A stretch of 64,000 bases of DNA from Pegea sp. RAD2-039. Its lineage: Eukaryota > Chordata > Thaliacea > Salpida > Salpidae. The notes below the pieces were generated by a model. It was not told where the DNA came from. It did no database searches and was given only the letters and a program-made list of their open reading frames with translations. The first letter of the stretch is position 1. Each line of letters starts with the position of its first letter. The stretch spans positions 930,001-994,000 of the forward strand of contig JAQGEQ010000270.1 of NCBI GenBank assembly GCA_034620365.1. Direction: 5' to 3'. Positions 15,190 to 29,848 of this stretch are shown here, in pieces. The translations under genes were made by a program, and so were the position numbers.

Positions 15190-15500
15190 CTCAAACGGGA
15201 GAGGAAGTGCTGACAGCTGACTGCAGAAGAATCGTGAGTTGCAATGAACTCACTTCATCAGGATAAAGTCTTAGGCACCTAATAAGCACAAAAATGTACC
15301 ACAATATTTTGCATAACTTACTATTCTCACCATAGACATCGAAGTCACGTCATCAAGTTTGATGTCACCACTTCTCGGCGAACCGTAGAAAAGCTACTTG
15401 TAGTCGTATAAACATCTAGCCGGATCTTCCGAAGACTGAGTCAATGAGAGAGAGCATGAAGCATTCTGGTTGGCTGAGAGTTTTCGTCAATATAAACATA
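15190..15500. promoter_or_regulatory. GC-richer island with CRE half-site and AP-1 site
   Basis: Local GC rise with GTCACGTCATCAAG at 15344-15357, an ETS-like cggatcttccg at about 15421, and TGAGTCA at 15437-15443, a consensus AP-1 site. CREB/ATF, ETS and AP-1 sites together are typical of stimulus-responsive elements. No coding potential is seen. It is a candidate regulatory module for the downstream NR4A gene; the assignment rests only on motifs and position. Confidence 0.35.
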
Positions 15501-18500
15501 ACATCAGTTTAACAATCGGTCTGCAGTTGCTGAAGCGAAAATATTCTAAATTTGGAGTTTTACTTTTTGTGATTTGAATTTAAACAAAACACTTCTAGTA
15601 AATGCTTTGGGAATTCCAAAATGTTTCGGATCTTTTACATATGACGAAAATATCTTTAAAAACGTTCACAACCAGCTTCTATTTTGATCAAAACATTTTT
15701 ACTAACAGACTTTTATTTGTTTTTATCTTCACTTATGGAATTTTTCTGCTAATTACTCACGCCTAAAGTTTACAAGAATAAAATTCCCGAATATTTCATG
15801 AAAATTTGAACTAAAATTGAACGTTTAGTGGCAAGTCAGTTTGTTACCAAGCTTGTATTTCAAAGTTCATTGAGATTTGCAAAATTTTATTGGAAAATTT
15901 TTTATTTATTTATTATTAACCCTACTTTTAGTTGAAAATTTTATATCAAATCTATATATGGTCTTTTACAGAAAAAACACTAAAATTAGCTTTTTGCTAA
16001 AAAAGTAATTCAGATACTACAGTATTTGAACCATTGATATATTAATGTTTGAAACCATTGTTTACCATAAACTATTAAGGTTTGTTTTAGTTTTTATAAC
16101 TAACAACTTTATACATTTAATGAAATACGTTTTTTGTAGTTTTCTTTACAAGTAAAACACTTCTCTACTTATTAAGCAACTTTAGCTTTGGTTTCTTTAA
16201 AAATAAATCAGATCTAAAGTGTGAATATTTTTCATGCAACCAGTAGAAGAATATGTTATCTGGTGGTTGAAATCAGCAACAACTATTTGATTAGTTTCGA
16301 GTAAGTCTTCAACACAAGTCTTTAAAAGCTAAAAAAGTACAATTCGTTTGTTGATGTTATTTGTGAGACTTGAAATGAATCAATAGAAGTGGACTGAGTT
16401 GAGGAAAGTTAAATTTTGATTGCAGAAAGCAAGTGAAAATATTGAGCTGATAAATTTAGTGGAAATAAATCATCTTATCGTGTTGTAAGGTCAGAAAATT
16501 TATTTTCGACTTAATTTATTTTGTCCGGGGGATTTAGTTTTACACAAAATAGTTTTCAATCTACAGTCTCTTAGATTTTAAAATTCTAAAGCAACCAGCT
16601 TTGTTTTTAACAATTCATTAATCAAGGTTGAATTTTTATTTAATTATTTTAACCTGTGGCCATAAAAAACTCAATTTCAATCGTCTTACCTTATAAAGGA
16701 AAGCAAACCACAAACATATGGAGGCCTCTTATCCTCTCCAAATCATTTCTCAATAAACTACTGACGCAGCAGTCTTGCAAGCTGCTTAATGCAAGATAAT
16801 TTTTCTGCCTATCATTTTAAATGAGAGACGAAAAAAATTGTATAACCTTTCCTCCTGTAACTGCAAATTGTTAAGTTATAGTTTGTAGTCTTGACGAAAC
16901 TTGAAAATAAATTTCAAAAAAAAGCAATTTGGGTTTGTTTATTGAGATGTTTGACTTTGCTTTCAAGTTCGGGCGTGATTGCTTCCATAAACCTAATCAT
17001 TGACCTCTCTTCTCTAAACGTAACATTTCATCAATTCTTGATTGACAGTATTTTCAACTTAAAGTAATTTGAATAATGTCGTCATTTTTATAAACATTTT
17101 TTAAAGCAAAGTAATAATTGTTCTGTATTTAAACAGAGACTTCGCATCTGCGCAAAGTTATGATCCGTTAGCTGACTGATTCGTTGTCACAGAAATGCTC
17201 TCATCAATAATTTATTTTTATTTTATATCATTACACCATAAAACCACCATCATTGCATTAACAGTTAATTTGTTTATCAGACAATCCTACAAACTTACAA
17301 GTCTTCGTGATCATGACTCTTTTAGCTAAAGCGAACCTTTATCTAATGTTTCAGGTATAAATATTATTAATAAATTATTATTTGAAATCGAGCAAATAAT
17401 CAAATGAAGTACTTATTGACATCAATTTTTTGTTTATTTGTTTTCATTTGTTGTCAACCAATTTGTACTTTTATCAAAGAAATCGGTTTCGAGCTCAGCT
17501 TCATTTAAAAAAAATTGTGAAACTTTGGAAAGGAATAAAAATGTGTCTAAGTCTTGCCAGCCAATAAGTATGCAAAGAAACGAAAATTGGTTTAACTTTA
17601 TTTTCACATAAAGTAAGAGTTGAAGCAGTATTCCAGCCACCGTATTTGGTGATAATCAAGTGAGCATTGGGCAAACAGCCAACTGAATATTGAAAGTTGA
17701 ACTAAACACCACCAGATTCGATAGCAATTTCTCTGACGTTGTTTCTGTCATCGAGAGTTTTCTGAATCTGTCTCATACAAAGCATCATCAGTAAACTACT
17801 TCCATTATGAAATACTGATTACATCATGTTAACAATCTCTAAGTTGATGGAAGATTTAAAAATCGAAAGTGATCGTGATAGAGTGACTTCCGGAACGTGT
17901 ATTAGAGATGAGCTGTCTGTTTGCAACATGACTATCAGAGAAAATAATCACATTAGTTGGTTTGAAAGACTATTTGTAAAATTATTTTGGATCATTTTTC
18001 AAACTCAGAAAATTTCAAAATGAAATATTAATTTTCCCAATTGCTTCTAATTTAGTGAAAACTAACTAATAAAACTTCTCTTCCATTTGTTAGTTTTTTC
18101 TCTGTTGAGTTCTAATTTCGTCTGAATTCTTACGTTCAATCAAGTTTTGTTGATTATATTCTGAAAACCAGATAAAAGTAAATTATATTTTTGATTTATT
18201 GTGTATTCGCCAACATCGTTGTCTATTAATCTATTAATGGCTGGTGCGTTGTTCATTCAATTTTCAGACGTAACAACAGAATTAAAAAGATTCTTTCTTA
18301 TGTTACCTGGCTTAGGGAGAAAATTGAAAAATAAGAACTGACAGAGGTAGCTTTTTGTAATTAGCACTGAGAAATGCTTTACTCATTATAGAATGAATTG
18401 CTTAAAAGTTAAATAATGAATATTTAAACTATATTAAACTAGTTAACATATTTTATTTATTTGTTCCAATTGTTTACCTGTTTTTATTTCAATTCTCCCT

Positions 18501-20869
18501 TTACTAATTGTGTGTCTTACTTTTGAATAATTTAAATAAAGGCTAAAAACTATTGCAGTGAAGATATTTTATAAGTAAGGATTTATACCATCATACTGAT
18601 AACATTTTGAAATCACAATACCACAAAGCTGCACTTACGCTAGATACCAAACACATTAATTATTTATAGCTGAACTTGAAACGAATCAAATCGAGAATCT
18701 CTCAAACTCTAAAAGTAAAAGTAGAGTCAGAAAAACGTTGACAGTTTTCTACAACTCTACATCAGTCATAAGATGATCGCTTCAAGCTGATCAATCATTA
18801 TCTTAGTTTGCTGAATGATGTAAATCTTTCAACTTCCTAAAAAGCTGCTCCGAGCATTTCTGCTCACAGCTGGTAAACAAGAGAAAGAGATTCTGTCGCC
18901 AACGCAAACATGATTGCAACATCGCCGAAGTGATAGTTAGAAACCATGATGGCCGTAAACTTCGATTGTTAAACCCTCCGTCAAACTTCTACATATATAC
19001 TGCTGGTAGTGGGAGGAATGCCGCTTTGAAACTTTGCAAATAGCATGAAGAAGAATAAAATCAGCTGTAAGCAAAAGCTTTTGGCACGCTACAACAATCC
19101 ATCTGCACATTTTAAATCTTATTTGGTTGCAAATGTTCACGAAAATCTTCTGTTTTCACCAAGCTCAATGCGTTAGCTAGTCTCACAAGCTTACAAGTTG
19201 TTCTTGTAACTGACCTGTAATTCAGCTGAGTAAATTGGAGCTTTTTCCAACAACAGCTGTTAGTTACTTGTAAATAATTTCATTTGCTTCATTTAAATTA
19301 ACACGCTGCAAAAAAACAAATAAAAATGCTAAAGAAGCTTGCAGAGTTTGTAATCAACTAACAAATAGAAGCTAGTGATAACAATTAACGAAGAAAAAGT
19401 TGGTTAAATTGAACAAATCATATGTTTTGGAGTGAATATTGTGGACATTTAATGGAAAGCTTCCTGCCCATTTGTGTTTAAAATTTACATCTCATTTACA
19501 ATCAAAATCAATGCTTGCTTAGAATAGGTAGTGATGAGAAGGGCAATATACGTCGATGGAGGGAAAGCGAGAGTTTAGAAGGTTTGTTAAAAAAGAAAAA
19601 AGATGAAGAAGAAAGTAGTTAGCAAGTGGCTAAATGTTTATCTCTCGAGAAACGAATACTAGAAACGTTAATGAAGCTGAAAAAAGAGCTCGTTCGGGCT
19701 GTTATAAAAGAGCAGGCATAAATTGTGAGGATAGTTGATACGAGTAGTGTTCAAGAAGGCTGATAAATTTTAGCAGGAATTACTGGGAATGCTGATAAAT
19801 CCCTAAGTTGTTACCTGCTAGAATAAAAAGCAAAAAAAACAAAGGCAGTTCAAATTGATTTTTGTGCGTAAGCCTTTCGTGACTTGGTAGAGAGCTCAGC
19901 AAATTGATTAGTGACAAGCAAAGTTGGCAGTGAAAGCAAATAGTTGGCAACAAGCATGCTAACCTCGCCACTGCTACTAATAACTTATGTGTAACAGATT
20001 TATCACTTATGTTTCTTCATAGAAGAACTATATTTTGTGTAGTCAAACGTGTTCGTGATGAGACATATGCAACGGATGTTTTGAGTGCTTCAGTTACTTG
20101 TCGCTAATTATCTATGATATGAACGAGATTAAGTCAAAAGATTAAAAGTGAATGTAGGATGTTCTTCTCTTTGCTTTTTCAGAACATTATTGATAAAATG
20201 TGTAAAGATGAATTTTAGTAAAAGTTTGATCAAATTGTGTTTTTAAAAAGTGTTTAGCATATTAGTTAAATTGTCAGAAAATAGTTTACATGTGAACTGT
20301 GACAATAAAAGTTATTTTAAAATTTTTCGAGACATCATTTTTTATGAATATTTTTTCTAATCATAATTAGAAATTGTATTTAAAAGTTGAAACTTGTGGA
20401 GCTTTGAATCACAGAAAGTCATGACTGCAATCAATAATTTTATTCCAATTTTTTTTTAAATAAAAAGTTAAACAATTATAACTTGCTAGTCTCACTTTTG
20501 TAGCTTCATTTCTCTGCAAGAAGTTTAATTTGTTTGTCACAAAAAAATGGTGTAAACGTTAAAGTGACAATTAAAATTCTTATTTACTTTACTGTTTAAA
20601 ATTTGGTAATTTTCACCGGTTAAAAAATTTGTATTTTGCTGTAAAATTAAGAATAGTAAAAATATAATTCTAAAATAACAAATCTATTTTTAAAATTTGA
20701 GGTTTATGCTCTAAAAGTATCTCCACAAACTCCGCAATCAGGAATTTTTTCAAATATTCTAATCTTCGACAGAGGCGAGTTTTTAGCCTAAAAGCTGCTT
20801 TGGTAAAAACCTCAAAAAATATTTTTAGTCTACACGCAAAAATATTTCTGCGTAAATGATGCTAAGAAA
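15501..20869. other. Intergenic, no feature recognised
   Basis: Mostly AT-rich. Slightly GC-richer patches occur near 17700, 18720-19180 and 19540-19740 but hold no recognisable gene, RNA or repeat. Short open frames (17434-17640, 19780-19971 minus; 17826-18023 plus) lack recognisable domains and splice partners. Confidence 0.5.
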
Positions 20870-21350
20870 CGTCGACCCACATAGCGGTATTTCATCTCTT
20901 CTTCTCTTTTATGGATGAAGTAGCTACAGAAGAAGCCCCTCCCCTCTTCCTTTTTTTCTCCTAAAACCTCAACTTAGCGTTCAATGGTAACGACGTAACA
21001 GTATCTTGCGCTGATGACGCAGCAAGCTGAGATGAAAATAGCAGCTGCGTACGCAAACGCAAACCAAAGTCGACCGCGTCACAACGTCTTGCCTCAATAA
21101 TCGATAAACGTCACACTGCTAACTCCCTCCTCTTCAAATGAGAACTTTCTTCTTTCTTCAATTCGTTGCTCGCGATGAAGAACGTTTTGCCTTTTTCTAT
21201 CGTAAATTGTTGTAGACGAAAAACTTTTCAAACTGAATTCAGTTGTTGCAAAGACGGGTCAGAACATCTCTGCTTCTTCGAAACCTTTTCCTTACTTTCG
21301 TAATCACTTTTGTAACTTTTTATTGTTGAGAATTCTCTTGTTTTCGTCGG
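20870..21350 (+). promoter_or_regulatory. Candidate proximal promoter of the NR4A gene
   Basis: The most GC-rich stretch upstream of NR4A. It holds several CRE/ATF-type half-sites: GACGTAA at 20992-20998, TGACGCAGCA at 21015-21024 (also close to a Maf element), GCGTCA around 21077-21081 and CGTCA at 21109-21113, plus pyrimidine-rich tracts. It shares the word agatgaaaatagca (21030-21043) with the island at 8647. NR4A genes are classic CREB-inducible immediate-early genes, which agrees with this site content. The start of transcription and the first exon's donor could not be fixed. Confidence 0.45.
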
Positions 21351-22178
21351 CGAATTGAGTGTTTATTCAAAAGAGTTGATTATAACTCATTGTAGTAAAT
21401 AACCTGTCAGTTACAGACGGCTTACAGTCGGCTTTTATTATTCTCTGTTCGACTATTTTTATGAATGAGTTTTAAAATTGCTTGTAGTTTGAAAAGAACT
21501 AGATATTTTTGATTAATAAAAATGCGTTTAAACTTTCAATTTGGTGTAACTATGATTAGCTTTATTTAAAAAGTTGGTTCTTCAATCTGATAAAATATTA
21601 TTTTGTAAGACGTTTTTACTAAAATACTTAACCTTAAAAGTGTAAAAAATCTGTAGGTCTAGACTTATTAATGATTTAAGTATATTCTAAATTCAAAACT
21701 TTGGTGTTCTAGTAGCCAAAACAAACAGCACAGCAAGTTTATTCGTTTTCAGCAAGCTTTAAATATTAATTTGTAGTTTCAGGTTTTTATAATAACTTAA
21801 AAAACTATAATTACTAATTAGCTTCAATTATACGATCTTAACTTTTCTACTTTCAGAATTTGTGTGAATAGGAAAGTCATTTTTGTTGAAAATTTCCTTT
21901 TAAGCAAACTTACTTTTTACTACTAGCTTCTAACTTCGATTTGTTATCATCTGCAAGAGAGCTCAGTGTGTGCTCACTTTCAAATCCTCAATCCCGGCAA
22001 GAACTGCAAATTAGTCGATTCACTTCGACAACAGTGTGACAAGTAAATTATTTGAAGCAATACTTACAAATATCAAAACTCAACACCCTCAATATAAACC
22101 TTTAATCATTTTAATACTGATTTCAATTTATCAAATACAACAATTTGTAGTTGAACAATTTCTTGTTGCAGTTTCAGT

Positions 22179-25075
<2,897 letters not shown>

Positions 25076-26036
25076 AAAAAGTCATCACGTGACTTCACAC
25101 TGCCTCTTTTCTGGGACTCGTTCTTAGTGATTCCATCTTCAAACAAATTTTCTATTTCATTGACTTTGAAAAAACTCATTCAGCAAAAAAAAACAATTTT
25201 TGAACATTTAGGAAACATCAAATCAACCTGACTGCCCCTCAAAGGTACCAACGCTGCTCAAATCAGCAGCAACAATTTGCTGAACTTTTATCATTTCTTC
25301 ATATTCTATTTTCTTCATCTCTTCTTTTACTCTTATCATTTATACGTAGATCATTATTTTTTTTAAGATTTTTTACCATTAGGACATTGCAAAGATTTTT
25401 GATAAAGTCTTTTTATTGTCACCTAACTTTGACAAAATCTAGAAAAACATATCTAGTTATCAAATCGTATTTTCGCACAAGCGTACAGTCATCATCACCA
25501 CTAAGGTACATAAAACCTGTACTATATCGGAAATAGTACTTTCGCATCTTCATCATGGACATCATCTCATCACGGTCCGGACATCAAAACATAAAAAAGT
25601 AATTTTAAGGAAAAAAAGGTTTAGAATAATAAGAAGTGAGAACCAAAGCCGTAAGAATCAACAAAATGGACATTTTATATTTTTAGTAAGCATCAAAAGC
25701 ACTGCTAGTTTAGCCACATTAAAGTTGGCCCTTGGGACCCTTTCATAGAAAACTAGTGAACAATTATCGGTGGTTTTTTGAATTGTTTTAGATACAAAAT
25801 TTTAACCTCTCTATGTGCGATAGTATTGCTTCTTATCGAGATTTGGTTGTTCGTTTTTTGCTCATTTATTTGTTCTTTTTTTGCACAGCTCTTTTTTGTG
25901 ATTACTTTCCAGAGATTGTTTAAAAAAGTTCTCAGAGAAGCTTATATCGAACTTATTGCGTTGTATATCTATAGTGACTTGTAAAATGAACTGAATGTTT
26001 TGTTCATGAGTTTTACCAGGCTTGGGTATCTAGATC

Positions 26037-26060
26037 AATAAAACAAAACATCAAAATAAA
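26037..26060 (+). terminator. Candidate polyadenylation signals of NR4A
   Basis: Two AATAAA hexamers at 26037-26042 and 26055-26060 lie about 960 nt after the NR4A stop codon. If used, the 3'UTR is about 1 kb, which is usual for short-lived immediate-early mRNAs. Nothing else supports the choice over other AT-rich hexamers. Confidence 0.4.
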
Positions 26061-29000
26061 ATGGTTTTATTTGTTGCAATTTACTTTGAAATTGATTTAG
26101 CTTACAAACTGCAAAAAGGTCTTCTTTTAATTATTACTTCTTTGTATGGTCTAACACAATACCTGTTCATAAAACAAATTATTTAAATCAAATAAACGAA
26201 AATCTTTCATTTAGTTTAAGAACCAATAAAACTAAATCAACTTTTTATTAAATTGAAGAACGACTGAGCAAAATAAGATCAAATAATTTGCTACTAGTTA
26301 TTCATTATGTGACTACATCTACCAAAAAGTCACGGAAGCACATGGAAATAGCCTAATTAAAAATATTGGCCGGTCCAATAATTTTAATTAGAAAGTTCAT
26401 GAATTTGAACCCTTGAACCTAATGATGAAGTAAATATTCTAAACTAGTTATTGGCACATTGTTTTGCTCACGTTAAAATTGCTTAGTTTTTGTTATATCC
26501 AAAAATATATAAAAAATGTTTCTCACAACACTTTATGCTAATTCTCAAAGTTGTATATGCAAAAAATAACCAAGGTTTACATTTTAATATTTGCCGAATG
26601 GCAGACGCATTCTTTAACAAGAAAAATTCCCCTTTTTGTAGTAATATTTAGAATCAAAGCAATATCAAATTACATTGAAAGCTTAAGTTACTTGAAGCTA
26701 AACTATTTTAGAATTTTTATTTATGTATTTTGTATTCACTTTTCTACAAATAATTTAAAAAGGTTTTTTCAGGTCCTTATCCAAAATATTAATTAGAAAC
26801 CTTTTAAAACTTTATTGAAGAAACTGAGCTGCTAGAAAAATATTTTTCAAAAATAGACGGCTCTGCCAACAACAATCAAATTCAAATAAAGTTGATATTA
26901 AATAGCTTTACTTATAACTTTATATAAGTAATTTTGTCATTAAATAATTAAAAAATACATGTCTTAATAATTAGAATGTAAATATGAAAATGATTACTCA
27001 TAGTTAAACAAGATACATAAAATTAAATAAAGTTTAGTTTTTTAATCATGTATTGGCAAGGTATTTGAAATTATTTTCTCAGGTCAAAACTGTTAAATCT
27101 TATTTCGTTTATCTACATTCAATTATTGTTTTTAATAAAACTTAAAAATTCTTTGATTAATCATAGGTCAAAAGTTATCAAAACAGGAAAATGTTTCACT
27201 CTGGTAACCTATCGATTCGTCGTTTGAACTGTTTCAAATATTTTTCACGAATGTTTAGGAAGTTGTTGAAAACGAATATTAGTGTATTGTTTAAGTCAAT
27301 CAATCTTAATTATAATTTCCATTAATGATAGAAGTAAATCAAAAGATTTCCAATTTTTAAATGGATTGTTTTAGAGTTTCAAAAAACTGAAAACAATTTT
27401 AGTTTCTTTTTTATTTAGTCAATTGATAAGAATTTATTGAAAATTGCGCAGGTGCTTAATGCTAACGTCTACTAAGTGTTCGTGTAATTAAAATCTCGCA
27501 CTAAAAGCTTTTTCTTATCAAATTGGTTTGAAGACATTTAATAAGTTACTTGCTAACTAAATAACCACAGATTGGTTGTAATCACGCACCTACTAACCGA
27601 CTTTGTATATTCGTTTAAATTCGCATACAAGTTTTTAAACAACTTTTGAGCAGCTTTAATTGATCAAGACAAACTAAAATGTGAAAGATATATTTGTAGC
27701 ATATGTTTAGAAGCAATTATTTTTCATTTATGTTTTCGCTGTTATTGAAAATAAAAAAGTTGAAAGCTGTTTTGATTTCGATTTTATTTAAATCACTTTC
27801 TATTTAGTTGTCAACTTTCAATATTTGATCTTTGAAAAGTTTTAAAGGTAACTGTAATTAGAAGCGATATTTATAGAACTTCTAATCTTGTATGAAGTAA
27901 TCTTCTCATATCATAACACATAAGGCTAGCTTTGAGAACCAGAAACCACTTAAAAGAATACTCTATCTGATTAAAGTCTTTTTGAAGTAATCATTTGTTC
28001 TATAATTTCTTAAATACAAAAATTATTTGTAAAAGTACAAATAATAAAAATGCTTTCAGAAATTGTCAATTTTTTATCCAATTTTAAACAACCATAGCAA
28101 AAGTATGTTTAGCCTGAAATGTGTAATTTTAGTGAGATTTAGATTGATGTTAAACCCAAACAACAATAATTTGTTATTTACTTGACTAACTTTGCGGAAA
28201 TAAAAGATTTCATCTAATAATTAAGCTTTCATTTTTTTTCAAATGTCAATTAAGGTAAGAAGATTAGATAATGATGATACATTATCAAAGTAACTAAGCC
28301 TATAAACCTGTCAACTGAATGTGATTAGTAAAAGAAAGCTTTTGCTTCTGAAAATATTTTCAAATCACCAAATACACATTGAACTGACTGTATAAGGCTG
28401 GAAGTTTTCAAAATCGAACAAGATTATAAACGTGGCTAGTACTGTTGAAGATAATTTTTAATGAAATGTTAATCACTTTTTGTTGATATCTTATAGCTGA
28501 AATTTTGCACAAATACTTTAAAGTTAGTGTCTACATCATTTTTATCTTCAACTAGTTTTAACAGTATCAATTTGTAACAGTAATATTCGACTCAAGTTAT
28601 AAGATTAGATAGAGATAACGAAAAATATAAATTGAATTCAAAACTTAGGTTGATAAATGACTTAGCATCAAAATTGTTGTTTCTTCGTTTAAACTTTACT
28701 TCTAATGAACTACTAAACTTTGAATTGAGGAATTTTAAAAGTAATCTATTTCAATTTATCTTATTCCTGCATCTACCAGATATCTTTTAAAGTATCAGCA
28801 AATGTTCGATTGTCAGAACATATTTTAATTAAGCCAAATTATCTGATTCTGGTGAAACATTCGAAGTTTTCGTATTTCTATTTTGTTGAAATTCAATCAG
28901 AAATTTTACGATCATCATCATCATCATTCCATCATCACAGAATAAATCGTCACAGCCGAAGCCAGCGACGCCATATAGTGGCGCGGGGCTTACCACATAC

Positions 29001-29070
29001 TTCGATTAACATTTAACTAAAGTACCAAAAAGTTTACAAGAATCAACTGAAGGAGAATTAAAAGGTAAAT
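26061..29070. other. Convergent intergenic region between NR4A and the ORP gene
   Basis: AT-rich DNA between two genes that face each other. No gene-like frame was found; the frame at 26551-26796 has a low-complexity translation. A short atc trinucleotide run occurs at 28911-28928. GC content rises after about 28950, ahead of the repeat at 29071. Confidence 0.55.
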
Positions 29071-29150
29071 GGTCGTAGATGGTTGCTGATGGTCGTAGAT
29101 GGTTGTTGATGGTCGTAGATGGTTGCTGATGATCGTAGATGGTTGGGTTG
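29071..29150. repeat. Tandem repeat, four copies of a 20-bp unit
   Basis: Four head-to-tail copies of ggtcgtagatggttgctgat with one or two changes in copies 2 and 4. There is no spacer, so this is a minisatellite and not a CRISPR-like array. It lies about 700 bp beyond the stop codon of the minus-strand ORP gene. Confidence 0.85.
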
Positions 29151-29848
29151 TTGCCATTGAATCGACTATTTGAGCAAATGTTGGTTGAAGTGAAAATCTC
29201 ATTTGAAGTTTCATGTTTCTATCAGAAGCGTTTAAGGTTCAAAATAGACTTCAGTCGAAGGTCTGGGGAGGTCTGCCCGCTAACCACGGGTGTAGGGGTC
29301 AGGTCAAGCGGTAAATGTCCGGACATGACGTCATTTCGCGATCAAAACGCGGCATCAGTCTTTCATAGGTCGGCTTCTAAAGTTAGAAACACAAATGCAA
29401 GTTTGCTAGTAGCAACAAACCAACCGACTAAATAGGAAATCGTTTCTGACTAGATGACAATTGAGCTATTTGAAAGCAGATTTGAAATCGACCATTTTTG
29501 TATCGTGTGAAGAGATGAGAGAGGGTTGATTGCAGAGGGCTACCAGCAGGTTGATGACGTCATAAACAAAAGCGAAAGGAAGGCGGTAAGGCAATATAGT
29601 TGGTTTTGACGGTGGACCAGTATTTGTTTATTTGCCGATTAAACTGAAGTTGTCTTTGGTAGGAAATTTTGATTGCTGAAAATATTGAAAGAAAAATCAC
29701 AATCAAAGGAAAGAGCAAAAAAAAAAAAGTGATTAAGAAAATGAGTGAGAGGAGGGCCATCTGGGTGCATAGGAGGACTCCTCGCCACTTGTTAAGGGGC
29801 CGGAAGGTTTTGTTGATGCATAGAAGAGATAGGAAATTGTTGATGACG
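29151..29848. other. 3' flank of the ORP gene
   Basis: GC-richer than the genome average here, with TGACGTCA at 29336-29343, 29555-29562 and, overlapping the ORP stop codon, 29844-29851. The open frames in this interval are antisense or alternate-frame shadows of the ORP terminal exons or lack similarity. Part is probably the ORP 3'UTR. Confidence 0.5.

Noticed and set aside
29071-29150. CRISPR-like regular repeat
   Set aside because: Units are directly adjacent without spacers and the context is an animal gene; it is a simple minisatellite.
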